Positions 49,401 to 62,075 of a stretch of DNA of 64,000 bases are shown piece by piece. The position numbers and the translations under genes were made by a program. How positions within the stretch are numbered: position 1 is the stretch's first letter; each line of letters starts with the position of its first letter. This DNA is from Chinchilla lanigera (taxonomy: Eukaryota; Chordata; Mammalia; Rodentia; Chinchillidae). The stretch covers positions 24,801,379 through 24,865,378 of the forward strand of contig NW_004955428.1 in NCBI RefSeq assembly GCF_000276665.1, written 5' to 3'. The notes below the pieces were generated by a model. It searched no databases, was not told the origin of the DNA, and was given only the letters and a program-made list of their open reading frames with translations.

Positions 49401-49485
49401 TTTATATTTTTAGTACAGGGAACCGAACCCAGGACCTCATGTTTGCCAGGCAGGCACTGTGCCACTGAGCTATATCCCTGGCCCC
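49401..49485 (-). mobile_element. ID-type SINE with target duplication
   Basis: 'agtacagggaaccgaaccca' to 'ggcactgtgccactgagc' and 'tatatccctggcccc'. Flanks 'attactagtgctttt' and 'ataaccagtgctttt' form a slightly diverged target duplication. Confidence 0.88.
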
Positions 49486-51217
49486 ATAACCAGTGCTTTT
49501 AAGTAAATATAAATTTTAAGTTTTAAAAAAATCTATTTTTCTGTCTTCCTCTAGCGCACGTTAAGCCCTAGAGCATACAAATATTAGTAAAATCTGGTAA
49601 CTTTTGTTCTCATTGCCTTACCAAGTAGTAAGTCATTGGTAACTGCCTTACCAAATAATAAAATGTCTCACGAGTGAATGACTGAAATTGTGCTTTTGAA
49701 CCAGGTTATGTCAATTAATCACATGTACCTCCAGTAAGAGACCCATTTCTTTCCTTAATCTTAAATAACTGAACCCTCTAACTAATCACTTGCCTTACTT
49801 TGGAATAAAAGTCTAAGTCAGGAACATATACCTTGAGGCACTTGAACCAGAAAGTACATTTCTGGGGTGAAAGAATAGTGCAGGTAGAGGAAGAGAGCAG
49901 CAAGTCCAGAAGCTCTCCCTAGAGCTAACCCTTGAGTCTGAGGGTCTCTGTCTCTTTAGCTAACTCCCACATTCACAGGAGCACTGCTGTCAGTGACCAA
50001 GCAAACCACCATTACACTCAAGGACAGTAACAAAAATATGAAAGGGAACTGGGAACAGGGACTTGCGGGATACCACAAAGAGGCAGGCAGCAGACAGCTG
50101 GGCCATCCACACTCCTCTCACTCAGGAATGGAGTCCTCCACTTCAGCGTGGCTCCCAGCCAAAAAAGATCAAAAAGGACATTTGTCCACCTCTCTAAAGG
50201 TGGGCTTGAGTCATATACATCAGTTCGGGTACATAATAAGACAGAAACAGAAGTGCTTCTTCTAATTCATGTCTTTAAGGGTTTCTCTTTTCACCACTGA
50301 CAACAGCAGGGTGACCAGCCAACCTGGGTCTGCCAAGATCTCAGGCAGTTCCCAGGCCACAGGAGTTTTAGTGCTGCAGCTGAGAAAGTCTGGGCAAATG
50401 GGGGAGGTTGGTCACCTGTCTGTACCTTTCTTTTATGACAGACTTTAAGAACATCACTTCATTTATACTGAGCGACCACCCAAAGGCAAGAAGAATAGGT
50501 CCAATGTGACAGGAAATTCAAGTTAATTATGTAGTTAATTATGACTGGCTATTTCCAAGCAAAGTAAAAGCAAGGAATCCTCTGAAGTCACATCACAGGA
50601 TAGAAACTCTAGGCTTAGAATGGGGAGAAAAGAAATAATTTAGAAAATTAAGGCCACTTTCTGTGGGTTAATTCCCACCACCAAAAACCAAATGAAAATA
50701 AAAAGTCCAGTTCCCTTAATCAGGCTGTATTCTGAATGATAACTGTACACTGTGAAAACTGAGGGTGACTATCAGCAGTTAATATATGAGGATAGATAAC
50801 TTCAGATTTTCAAAATCTACCCAATGATTTCCTAACGATTTTTATTCATTCAGAAAAATTAAATAAATTTCCATGGACATGCACAGTTTAGCTGCCAAAA
50901 TAAAACTAAAAAATACTGAATGTAAAGGAAGAAGACATTTAGTTGCATTTCATAAATTTAACACAATAAACTGATCCAAATCTCACTGGCCAAAAATTTT
51001 TTGGTCAAAATTTCTAACATACTTCACTTTTGTTTTTTAAGTATGTTATTTTTGTCTAATAAAAACTCATCTGAAAGTGCTTGATGGAAAATATTCTATT
51101 CATACAATTTACATTCCTTTTACTAACTTGTACTAGTATGGAAAATTAGGTTAATATAAACCTCTCCCTTAGAACATGGGCAGACATTTCTATACACACA
51201 GAAAATGCTAAAGGAGG

Positions 51218-51296
51218 GCTGCGGATATAGCTCAGGGGCACAGCGCCTGCCTGGCAAGTGCGAGGTCCTGAGTTTGATTCCAGATACCAAAAAAAA
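51218..51296 (+). mobile_element. ID-type SINE
   Basis: 'ggctgcggatatagctcagg', 'gcctgcctggcaagtgcgag', 'gagtttgattccagatacc', A tail passing into a GAAA-rich tract to about 51340. Confidence 0.92.
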
Positions 51297-51771
51297 GAAG
51301 GAAAGAAAGAAACAGAAAGAAAAGTAAAAGGAAATACTGAAGGAAATGGACCACTGATGAGCCATTCAAAACATTATACTATTCTGAACCTGGATTCTGA
51401 TCAATGCCAAGGGGCTTCCAAACCCTACTGTTCAAGAAGGGGTTAGAAAAAATGCTGCTGTTATTGTTGCCTTTGTAGTATCTGAAGCTAGCTGAACTTG
51501 GCACTTTCACTACAGTTACAGTTCCTGCACTTATCTCCCTTCGGCCATCTACCGTACAGGTGGTAAAGCTGTAATGGGAAACTCAACCCTGTTCTTTATC
51601 ACTGGGAGCTGGCTCATGCCACCCGGGGAGTTTCTCCACATCATCAGGTGGGAAGAAAAATAGGATAATATAGCTATCAAGAGGCACTGTACTCAGCAGC
51701 TTGTGGCCATTTAATGTTTAGTGAGGGTGATTACATTAAACTATTTAAAACACAAATTCAATCACCTAATG

Positions 51772-51915
51772 GAGAGACCCTCAAATTTTAGGGTCCAGAA
51801 GACTCATCTTATGTGCTTACTAAAAATGCAGATCCCAGGGTCTCCTCAGCAGATAAGCTGTTGCTTGCGAGAAACCCTACCTGCATTTTTAAAAAGCTGG
51901 AGATTTTTGGGCAGT
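51772..51915 (+). repeat. Probable MER5-like hAT element
   Basis: 'ctaaaaatgcagatcccagg' then 'gtctcctcagcagataagct' and 'acctgcatttttaaaaagct' show the semi-palindromic MER5 layout. Confidence 0.55.
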
Positions 51916-52569
51916 TGTCTGAGAAATTAATTGATAAGGATCTAGTACTTAACACACAGGCGCAATAGGAGAAATACAATGAGGGAGATGTGGGTCTAAA
52001 CTACCAAGATCTGAGTTAAAGTGCAAGTGTTCTGGAGATTCAGAAAATTACAATGTACAGCCCTGAATATCAAGGAAAACAGAAGCAACCATTAAGCAAT
52101 CCCCAAATACAATTTTAATATTTCTTACCACAAAACTCTTATAGTCTCTCAAGAGCACATAAATAAAACTTTTAAGATTTTATAAACCAGTGTGAACTAT
52201 TAGTGTGTTAGTAAAATACTATTATCCAGGTCAATTTAGAAGCACAATTAAAATATTTATCAATGGATATTTAAATTTTGGGGTTTTGGATATGTCATAC
52301 TTGGTAACCTAAAAACTGTCCTTTCAGTTAGTCCACATTTCAAGTAGTTTAAATTATGAAAATATGACATTTCATATGACCTATCCTGAAAGGAAAAATA
52401 AAAATGAAAGTAGCATCCATCTACAGATCCCATAATCAATATCCTTTTTAATTTAACTCAAGTCATTATTTCTTGGGGCCTAGCTTTCTTCATCTGCTAA
52501 GTAAGGCTATCAAAATCAATGGTTCTGAAATTCTCAAACACTGAAAGCTGAGTTTAAGAATTGACTTAA

Positions 52570-52737
52570 GCCAAGTGTGATGGCACAAACCTATAGTATG
52601 AGGGACTCAGGAAGATGAGGGAGGATTGCATGTTTAAATCCAGCCTGATTCACTTGATGAGACAGAATTTTTAGAATGAACTGGGGTTATAGCTCAGCAT
52701 TTCCTGAGTTCAATTCCTAGAATGGCAAAACAAAAAT
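52570..52737 (+). mobile_element. Composite B1-ID SINE, diverged
   Basis: 'agccaagtgtgatggcacaa' (B1) and 'actggggttatagctcagca' with 'gagttcaattcctagaatgg' (ID with a central deletion). Confidence 0.7.
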
Positions 52738-53088
52738 GTTTCATAAGATTGATATGATTGTATTCACAAATTAAGGGGGTACTAAAGAAAAAAAAATGGA
52801 ATCAGCTTGGTTTTAAACTTTATGTGATAAAGAATTTTTAATATGAACACAAATTTTATAGGCACACTGTTAAAATATAAATTGGGGTTTAGTAGGTCTG
52901 GAGTGAGGATCCTAAATTATTTATTTCTGAAACATGCTCTCTGGTGACATGGGATGTTGCTACTATATGGAGTGACTGTTCTCTAATAAGACAGGATTTA
53001 GTAAAACCAAAGGTAAAATAGTTAGAAAACATGATTACGATCATGGTTAAAGAGTCAACAATACCAAAAACCTACTGGAAAACGCAGC

Positions 53089-53186
53089 TTTTTTTTTTTT
53101 TGGTTTTTCTCCGGTACCGGGAACCGAGCTCATGACCTTGCGCTTGCCAGGCAGGCGCTTTGCCGCTGAGCTAAATCCCCAGCCCC
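53089..53186 (-). mobile_element. ID-type SINE, young
   Basis: T run, 'ggtttttctccggtaccggg', 'gccaggcaggcgctttgccg', 'ctgagctaaatccccagccc'. Nearly identical to the copy at 35302-35395. Flanks aacgcagc (53081-53088) and aacgaagc (53187-53194) form the target duplication. Confidence 0.92.
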
Positions 53187-53321
53187 AACGAAGCATTTTT
53201 TTAATTACACATACACAAAGGACAATTTGCTTAAAATAATGAAAGGACTTACTAGACCTAATATACAATTTTGAATGAACCAATATGTAGTAGGCGAGCT
53301 GACCTTTAAACATATGGCTAT

Positions 53322-53515
53322 AGTTCAACTCTGGCTGCATGTTATTATTACCAGGGGGGAGTTTAAAAGTTAGAGATGCCTGAAACCCTGCCACCCCCAA
53401 GATAGTTCAATTAAATCAGAATTTCTGGAAATGAGGCCCAGGTATTAAAGCATCTTGCTTTTTTTAAATGCACCCCAGGTAATCATAAAGTTGAGGACCA
53501 CAAGGCTACACTTAG
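53322..53515 (+). repeat. Probable MER5-like hAT element
   Basis: 'aactctggctgcatgttatt', 'aattaaatcagaatttctgg', 'aatgcaccccaggtaatcat' follow the MER5 order, ending near 'aagttgaggaccaca'. Confidence 0.65.
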
Positions 53516-53610
53516 ACAATAACATAGCAAAATACACAAAAATAACAAAGCCAAGTTGTTCTTTTTAATAAATCGAGGAATATGTGGGTTTTAACTTAAC
53601 TAAAAATACC

Positions 53611-53980
53611 TGCTTTAGTTACTTTCCCACTGCTGAGTCAAAATGTCAGGCATTCACAGTTTAAAGGAGAGGTTTATTCGGTCTCACAGTTTCAGGCAGT
53701 AGTCAGCAGGCTCCAAGGCAGAACCAGCCTGCCAGAGGGGCCTGCTGGACAAAAGGTCCTCACTCCATGCCAGCCAGGAACCAGACCGAGAAGGGAGATG
53801 CTGGGAACACGAATATACCCTTCCAGGTCACAGCTCCAATGACCCCCCTCGAACCAGGTTCCACCTTCTAACAGCATAAACAGCCACTGAACTCATGAAT
53901 GGATGACTCCACTGGGGTACACCAATCCCCTTCCAAACACATGAGACTTTGGGGGCACATTTTAGATTTAAACCATAGTA
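53611..53980 (-). mobile_element. MaLR-type LTR (about 370 bp)
   Basis: On the minus strand it starts near 'actatggtttaaatctaaaa' and ends 'aaagtaactaaagca', with 'gaccgaataaacctctcctt' as the poly(A) region. Opposite direction to the two LTRs in intron 2. The start differs from TGTTATGG, so its left end (53980) is approximate. Confidence 0.75.
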
Positions 53981-54184
53981 ACTTCTAAGTAAGCAATTAG
54001 TAAATAAAAATATAAATCCTGACTTTAGCTTAGAAAGCTAACCAGGAAAATGTCAGCCAGAAAAGTATATTGAAATGTAAGCAGAAATTTCCTTTCATCT
54101 TTAATATGAGCAGAAATTGTTCATCCATGTGCAAATGAAGTGACTGCATATTTGGCATCAGAGATGAGTGGGTCTAAAAGTCAT

Positions 54185-54345
54185 ACGCATCAAATGCTTG
54201 TGAAGGGTTTGCTAAGCCACAGACTGATGGGTACACCCTCAGGGTTTCTGGTTCTTTAGATCCAGGAGGGGCCCAAGAGTCTGCTTTCCTAACAGGCAAT
54301 GCAGTTACTGTGGACCAAGTACCATGCTCTAAGAATCACTAATTA
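54185..54345 (+). repeat. Probable MER5-like hAT element
   Basis: 'tttagatccaggaggggccc', 'aagagtctgctttcctaaca', 'gtggaccaagtaccatgctc' match the second half of MER5. Confidence 0.55.
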
Positions 54346-56851
54346 GGATAAACGCTCACAATTTAAAAGAATATAGTCTTCCTTTTAATAAAGAAAATGG
54401 TGCTTTAAAGCACTTTAAGTCTTTATCACATTTCTAGTTTTAAAAGGTGTGGGTTTCTTTTTCTATAGTTCCTAAGACAAGCATGGTACCAGTTCTCTCC
54501 ATCTCCAAGCATCTGCCTCACATGACAGACGTTCAGCAAAAAACAGGGAAATCCTTTGTTTCCAATCTGATCTCATCTTTTAACAAAAGAAGAAAGTTTC
54601 ATCAGTCATGAAACTGAAAATGAGGCTTACAATTCTGACAGGTGTATGCTTTCTTTAAAAAACTGATGTTCAATGTCTTAAAATTGTGTGTTCCAACCTT
54701 TTTTACAACTCTTTCATTGAGATTTTAGTTAATGAGATACAGTTGTGAATTTAGAGGGATTCAGATAAAATTTTCATCTTCTCCAATGAAACACTTCCAC
54801 AGGTGGGGGGAAACTGCTATTCAATATATCATTACACAAAATTCTTAGGGTCACAAAAATGCACAATGATCACAAAAAAAAAATGAGGGATTGTTTCATC
54901 AACTCACTAAGAATATCCTTTCTCTCATAGCACTGGATGAATTCTTAACATGATCTACACTAACATTACTAAGTCACAAAATAAGTTTCCATGTAATGTC
55001 ACAGACATGTTTTGGAGCCAAAAATGTCTGGCTAACCATTAACAACAGTAAAAAACTCTAGATACTGCCCTATTCAATTCCTTAAACGTCCTTACAGGTG
55101 AACAAATAACAAACCTCCTATTGTTGCTTCATAAAATTCCAGTACAATCACCATGAGAAGCATGTTACAGACTGTTAGATTTTAAACGAGCAAAGTGATA
55201 TTAAATCCAGAAGAAAAAGATTTTGGTAGATTCTGCAGAAAGACACAATGCAATTCCCCCGAATGCCCTATTACTACAGCTCTGTGTCTTCTCTATGCCG
55301 AATATTCACCCTAGTGCAGCAAGTGCAGAACCATGTTGCATATCATTGACAAATGTTGTCAGTCTTACAAAATAACACAAGTATACTTAAATATCGGCCC
55401 TTAATGTTTATTAGAAAAATCATACCAAATACGTTAAACAAAAGCATGTACTTTCATTTTACAAATAAATTAGAAATGCAATTTCAAATCTAAATATTAC
55501 TAAGTTCAAGCTCTCTTACATGCAGGGAAAGGGACAAATCTCTAGGGACTGATTACCTAGCATCACATCACCACTTCATAGTCACTCACTGGCAGAGATG
55601 AAACTACCACTCAGGTTTCCTTGGTCTCCACCCAGTATCTCTCACCTGTACTCTACAAAGACTCTCCAAGGTTCTCACTGCCATGTATCAGATAATAGAT
55701 CAACTTTTTACTGAATCCTGGAGTACACAAATCAAAGCAGCAGTCTTGGAAAAGCCTTAGTGATGACCATGTGAAAACTTTATACTATGAAACCCTTAAA
55801 TATTTACACTTTAAAAGAATCGCTGTGCACTATGGCTCTAAGTCAGAGAGTTCTATCACACAATAGGCAGCTTGTTGAATGAATGGCTGAATTAGTTCCT
55901 AAATGTTACAGACAGTCATTGTACTGACCTCCAGAAAATCAACAGAACAAGTTCAAAATGTTGCCCTTCTATCTTCTCTGGACAGGGGAGAAGAGGTAGG
56001 AGTAGGAATAGGATTACCTTTAAGCAGTATTAAAATAAACTTAAGATATTTTTACTGCAGAATGGCAAGAAAGCAGAAAGCATTTAGGGCCCAGAAATGG
56101 ACTGGACAACTACTATACAGGATGATATTAAAAAACCAGATCTGAGGGCAAGGCAGAAACCTATCCTCTCTAATCCTCCCTGCCTCCACGCCCACTGAAA
56201 GCCAATCACTAGGATGGGGCCTCACAATTCCTCAGAAGTACAGAAACCTTATCTCAAGAAAGGGAAGACAGGCAGCAGAGGAGAGAAAGCAAGCAAGGGA
56301 GTGCAAGAAGTCAACAGAGCTACATTCTGAGCACTGTGCACAGTTTAGAAATCTGAAGAAAGAAATACTATTTGTAGAGAAAGCCTCACTTTAACATAAT
56401 CGCTTCTTGATGCCTTTAAGAATGATCTAAGATTGGCAAATAACACAAATAAGCATCACTCCTTATTGACAGTTTTCCTGATTTCATTTCTTTTCTTTCC
56501 ATTCTTCTTTTCTCTTTCCTTTCTTTCCCCTTAGGGTATTTCTGAACATGTGCTTTTACTCTTATTCCTCTTCCACTTCCTACTGTCCTGTGTAGAAAGA
56601 GATGGCAAGGGAGGCATTTTGAACCAGAAGGATTTTGGCAATTACCAAAGAAGGAACTGACCACGGAGAAGAAAAACAATCATGGGCCCGGGCTGGTGTT
56701 TTGAATAAACCGGTATAAAAGGCGGGTGTGGCGGAATTACAATGTTTTCAAAGTCTTCTTCCTCATCTGTGTAACCACTCTTTTCTCCACTATTTGATGA
56801 CATCCAGCACAACATATATTCAGATGTAAATACAAAATAAAAACTACACTT

Positions 56852-56940
56852 GGGGCAGGGGATTTAGCTCAGAGGCACAGCGCCTGCCTGGCAAGCGCAA
56901 GGTCGTGAGTTCAATTCCTGGTTGTGGGGGAGACGGACAC
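56852..56940 (+). mobile_element. ID-type SINE without A tail
   Basis: 'ggggcaggggatttagctca' to 'gcctgcctggcaagcgcaag' and 'gagttcaattcctggttg', then 'tgggggagacggacac' in place of the usual A-rich tail. Flanked by actacactt at 56843-56851 and 56941-56949. Confidence 0.9.
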
Positions 56941-59853
56941 ACTACACTTTATTGCTGTTACTACTTCCGTTTATTAATCTTGCCTGGAATAGCTGGAAAT
57001 GCACAGTCATCTATTAGAAGTCCCAGGTAAATTTAAAAGAAAGTCATACTACAAGTTTTAATTTTGTAATAGAGTTCCATGAAACCACACATAACCGTTC
57101 TGCAGATCAGACTTTTCCTCTGTGACTACATGAAGCAGCAGTCTGTGTATCATGTATGATGCTTCACATAGAACTGTTTATTTAAAAGCAAAAGGGGATT
57201 ATTTTAAGTTTGAATGATGTGCAGGACTGGGGTAAAAAACAGCAGGGAAAAAGCAAAGATACATGTATGAGAAACTGGGGTCTTCCCTACCTCCCTGGCT
57301 CATGAGAAACTACAGATACCACTTCATGATATTTGAATATCTTATCTCTGGTAAGTACTGTTTGTCCAGGGCGGTTTATGGGAAGACAAAAAGGGAGACT
57401 CTGACTCCTATAAACTCATTCACCTTAGGGGGAGGATGTGAACAGAATTAAGTGCTAAGCTATCATCAATAAATGCAAAAGTAGAGGCAAGTAAATGTGA
57501 ATCTGGAAAGCAACTGAGGGGTGAGACTTGACTGCCAAAACCTTGAAAGGTGAGGATCTGAAGGTACAGAGGGGAAAAAGAAGAATATTTCAAGGAGGAG
57601 AATATCCTAAAGCAAATGCCCAAGGGATCATGGAAGCTTGCAGCAGGGGAAGATAAACAAGGTGATCAGATCAGAACACAGCCCTGAAGGTCAGGATACA
57701 TATGGGGAAAATAAAGCGTGTGCGGCTGACAGAAGACAAGTGGGGTCAGTGATAAGGACAGCTGACTGAGGGTGATGGGAAGGATCCAAGGCCAAGGGAG
57801 TGGCCAGAAAGATGCATTCACATAGTTGAGGTCAAGAACAAGGGACAGCACAGGTGAAGGGGTGGTATCAAGGAAGAATGGCTGTAGGTGGGGTTTCATG
57901 AAAAATGTGACAAATCAGGGTCCAGATTAGATACAAGCCACAAAGGAGAGGAAAAATACAAAATAATACCACTGTTACTGGAAGACTGATGCAAATGAGG
58001 GCAAGTCTGGAAGCTGAGTGTGGACTCTAGGCTTTTGAGAGTAGTAGGTGAGAAACTAGAGCCAGAACTCAAGATTATCTATTTATAAATAAAAATCCAC
58101 TCCATGAGCTTGAATCAGCTCACCAAACCAGTGACAACAGAGATGGAAGACTGCAGGTTTGTGGACAAAGATGTTCAAATGCACATAGAGGAAGCAAAGG
58201 TATGCCTGAGAGAACAGGTAAAGCACAATTACAGGTGGTTCAGAGAGAGGCAGCAATCGCAGCAGGTAAGAAGGGAGTGGAGATCAGAGGCAAGGGTCTA
58301 AGATAATGGGGTCAAGGTCTTAACCCTGGGGAAAACTAGGCAGGTGGTGTGGGGCAGTTGAAGAACGTGCCTATGAGCAAGAGGAACCAGGGCCCACAGG
58401 TCCTAACACTAAGTCTCTTGGAGAGTGTCCTGTGACCTTGGGAAGTGACTTAAGGACCCTGTTCCCCGAGTTAGAAGCCATAAAACACCAGTGGAGATCA
58501 GACGTTGCTCAAGGGCAGAATAAGGACAAAATGACAGAACTCATGAGTTAGATTTGCCAAGTACAATAAGTACTGTACGAATATAACATTATTGTTTAGG
58601 GGAAAAAATGAGTATTTATTACATAAGGCTAGTGTCAGAGAAGCTAACTACGTTTTCCCACCAATACTGCTAGTATACCTTGCCCCCACCTGTATAGTAG
58701 CCCCATTTTGAATGCTGAATACCACAGCATGAATTTGTTTTAATTACTCATCCCCAGATCAATAGAACAGCTTCCTGGTATGATACACCCAGCTTATACA
58801 AAGCCTGGCTAGGACAATGAAATGCTGTCTTTTTTCTCCTCTTCAGTTTGGTTTTTTTCTTCTTCCCCTCCCTTACTGTCTTTCCCTTTCCCCCATCTTG
58901 TTCTTATTCCTTTTCTTAGTTCCTCTTACCCCCACTCTCTCTCCATTAATCCATATAGGCATAAACATCTACAAGGTATCCGCAAAACCAGAAGAAGACA
59001 GAGTTGGTAATTAGCATTAATATTCCTTAAAACAGTTTCACCCTTGACCTTATCCCTAACTTTCACTGCTATTTCCCCCTTGCTAAATGGACAGGAAACC
59101 TGTTGGACAAGTTTCTTCCAAGCCCCGCTCTCTGCACTGGCTTAGGGAGAACAACTGGACTAGGGCACAGCAGAGCAAAATGCAAAAGCTATGTAAAGCA
59201 CAAGGGCTTTCTTCCTACAGCAAGTCCGCGGCTGGCACAGCAGCCTCAAAGCTGTGAGACAACAGCACAAAGTGCTCCTGTCGCTGCTAGTAAAAAATAG
59301 TAAAAGAACTTTTCTTGTTGATACTTACTCTTCTAGATTGTGACTACTGTAATGAGAATGAGGTAGAATCAGATTAGGACTTTAAGTGAAGAAGGTCATG
59401 AAATTCTGGTGGATGGCACTATCTTCAAACTGTGGTTAGGGCCCAACTTTCTTTTGTGTGTGTCTGTGTACTTAACAAAGTAGAAAACCTGAATTTGCAA
59501 AACAGATGAATCAAAATAGGATTTCTTCTATAAAAGGATCTACTCTGATATTGCTCAAAAGAGTAAAGTCCTTGCATGTATTTAAAATATGATATGTTTT
59601 AAAATCATACCCACCTTTTCACTGGAAAATATTTATAGCACACAGAAAAGTGTAATAAATATAATAAACATCTGTAAGACCCTATATTTAAAAATGTTAA
59701 GTGCCTGCCCTATTCAGGTGTTTCAAAATTTTAAATCCCATAAATGTGATTTAACTTTATGGCACTTTTCAAGACTTTACAAAAGTCTGACCTGTAAAAC
59801 ACTGTAAGACATGGAAATGTCTTCTGAATCGTTAAATATTTTGTTAAGGTGGG

Positions 59854-59938
59854 TTTTTTTTTTTTGGTACCAGGAATCAAACTCAGTACCTTGCGCTTGC
59901 CCAGAACGTGCTGTGCCGCTGGGGTGTATCACTGGCCC
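59854..59938 (-). mobile_element. ID-type SINE
   Basis: T run, 'ggtaccaggaatcaaactca', 'gtaccttgcgcttgcccag' and 'gctgtgccgctggggtgtat'. The A-box side is mutated. Confidence 0.85.
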
Positions 59939-60404
59939 TTTGTTGAATTTTGATATTATCCATTTTAGTTTTGGGTTTTTTGTTTTCAGATTCTGTTAAG
60001 ATGAATAATCAATGCTTGTATTAGGCCATCTAAATATCCACTATTCAGTTTTCTTTTACAAACAGTGTATGTGTTGCACCCTCCAGGCTGCAGATGGAAG
60101 CTCGCCTGGCCATCCAGTGCCCGCGCCCCATGCTCTGGAGATTACTTTCATTCTTCCAGGACCTTGATCAGTTGTCCAACTGCTGCTATTCTACTGGCTT
60201 CTAACCCACAGGGCTATAAATCAGATCGTTTTCATGGTAAAAATTGCTTTTCAGTCACACTCCCAGACCCCTGACAGCTAGCACTTTGGAAAACAAGGTC
60301 ACTAGGGGCCTCTTAATCACAAATCCAAGACCTGCTTCCATATAAGCAGTTTGCACTATGAACATTAACCAATAACTTTCCACGTATCACATGTGACAAT
60401 CTCC

Positions 60405-60535
60405 TTCAGTGAGCTCCACTGCTGTACGAAGTGTGTGCTTTGATGCCAATTTTGAGGAAGAGGAGAAGGAACTAAATTCTAGCCCAAGGTCACAGGGAAC
60501 CAGGACTGTGGGATACTCCTTGTTTCAATGCCTCA
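60405..60535 (-). repeat. Possible MIR SINE, old copy
   Basis: 'attctagcccaaggtcacag' with 'ggaaccaggactgtgggata' is the antisense MIR landmark. Confidence 0.6.
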
Positions 60536-60889
60536 CCTGTCATTTCTCAAAATTCTCTCCTCCCTGAGTTACTAAAAATCTTTCTCCCCTAATTCTCCCT
60601 TTCACCTCTCTTACCCATCCCTTCTCATTCCTGCTCTTCACTATTTCTTTATCCAACTCTCAGATTTCAGGATCTCCCCTGGTATCTACTGCCCTCTTAA
60701 TGCCTGGTACCAATCCTGAAAACCTATCACCTTTCATTCTTTAAGATCATTCATTTGCTGGAAACTGCTAATGCAGTCCCCACAAGCATCCATCTGTTCC
60801 TCTACCTATCTACCCCGGACCTCTGCTCAGAACTTCTGTGCAAAAATTACTGAACACACAGCCTCCAGTTGGATTTCCTATGCAACACT

Positions 60890-61050
60890 GAGAATCTAAT
60901 CTGAGAGTACTCTACCACTGACCTACACCCTCATTCCTTTTCTGAGACAGGGTCTTGCTAATTTTCCAGGATGGTCTCCAAATTAGGATCCTCCTCTCTC
61001 TTCCGCCTGGGTAGCTGGGATTAAAGGTATGCACCACTGAGTTTGGGCTA
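60890..61050 (-). mobile_element. Composite B1-ID SINE
   Basis: The plus strand reads antisense ID (agtactctaccactgaccta) then antisense B1 (tgagacagggtcttgctaat, gggtagctgggattaaaggt, atgcaccactgagtttgg). Confidence 0.75.
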
Positions 61051-61921
61051 CCTGGATATTTTTGTGACCAAACTCTTTTCTTCCTACCATGGTCACTACA
61101 GTACCTTCCAAATGGCCCTACCTGTCTCAAATTTCTCAAATTAATCTTTACAGACTGCTGCGACAGCCAGCTTCTGACCAAATTCAGACTTTGTCTAAAA
61201 CCTTGAACAGAAAATTATCTACTCTTCTCAGAATGACAATCTCCAGTCCATCATCCTTCTCCTGCCTGTACTGATTCATCCTTTGTGTCACCTTCTACAA
61301 AGTTTCTGAGTCTTTTGCTCCCATGTATAACTGGCCACTTCCCAATTCCTGCTAAGAGTACTCCAGGCCCAACAAAACTTACAGCACTGATCTCTACTTA
61401 CTCAAACGACCTTGTTTCCTATTTAGCCCCCCTCAAACTCCCAGGATATTAATTTATGACCAGTCTGGCACAGAGATTCCTACTGTTTTCAAGACTAAAT
61501 TAAACTACTTCATTCAAATTGATTTGATTATCTAGGTCTTCTATAGCTAAGTACGTAAAATAGTATTTAAATATTTGACCTAGCCTGTAGTATGTTCAGC
61601 ATGATCACCAAATTACTTCTTCCTAGCTTCCACGAAGGTAAATATTAACATCACTATATATATATACATATATGGTTAATGAGTTTCAATGGCAGAAAGA
61701 GGTACGCAAAATATCGTATCTATGTATGTATATATTCATATATATTCCTAAATATAGTCTAGGCCTGCCATAATAAAAGCAAACTTTTTTAAAAGGGCCA
61801 TCTCAATTTTCACAAATCAAAGACATTTGAAAGCCTGAACTGTAAAATTAAGACACTTCTCATGCACAAAATTTTCTATAAGAAATACTTTAAGACCTCA
61901 TAGGTAAAGGCCACCCTCCTG

Positions 61922-62075
61922 GGCCATGTAAGGGTGGTGCACTCCTGTAATCTCAGCACTCAGGAGGCTGAGGCAGGAGGATCACTGTGAGCTCAAGGCC
62001 CTGGGCTACACACTGAGTTCAAGGCCAGCCCAAATTGCACAGTGAAACCTTGTCTCAAAAAGACACAGACATACA
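61922..62075 (+). mobile_element. B1 SINE with internal duplication
   Basis: 'gtaagggtggtgcactcctg', 'taatctcagcactcaggagg', then 'gagctcaaggccctgggcta' and a second 'gagttcaaggccagcccaaa', ending 'accttgtctcaaaaagac'. Confidence 0.92.

Noticed and set aside
51218..51296. tRNA-like A and B boxes (also in the other ID copies)
   Set aside because: They belong to ID SINEs with A-rich tails and no intact tRNA cloverleaf; not functional tRNA genes.
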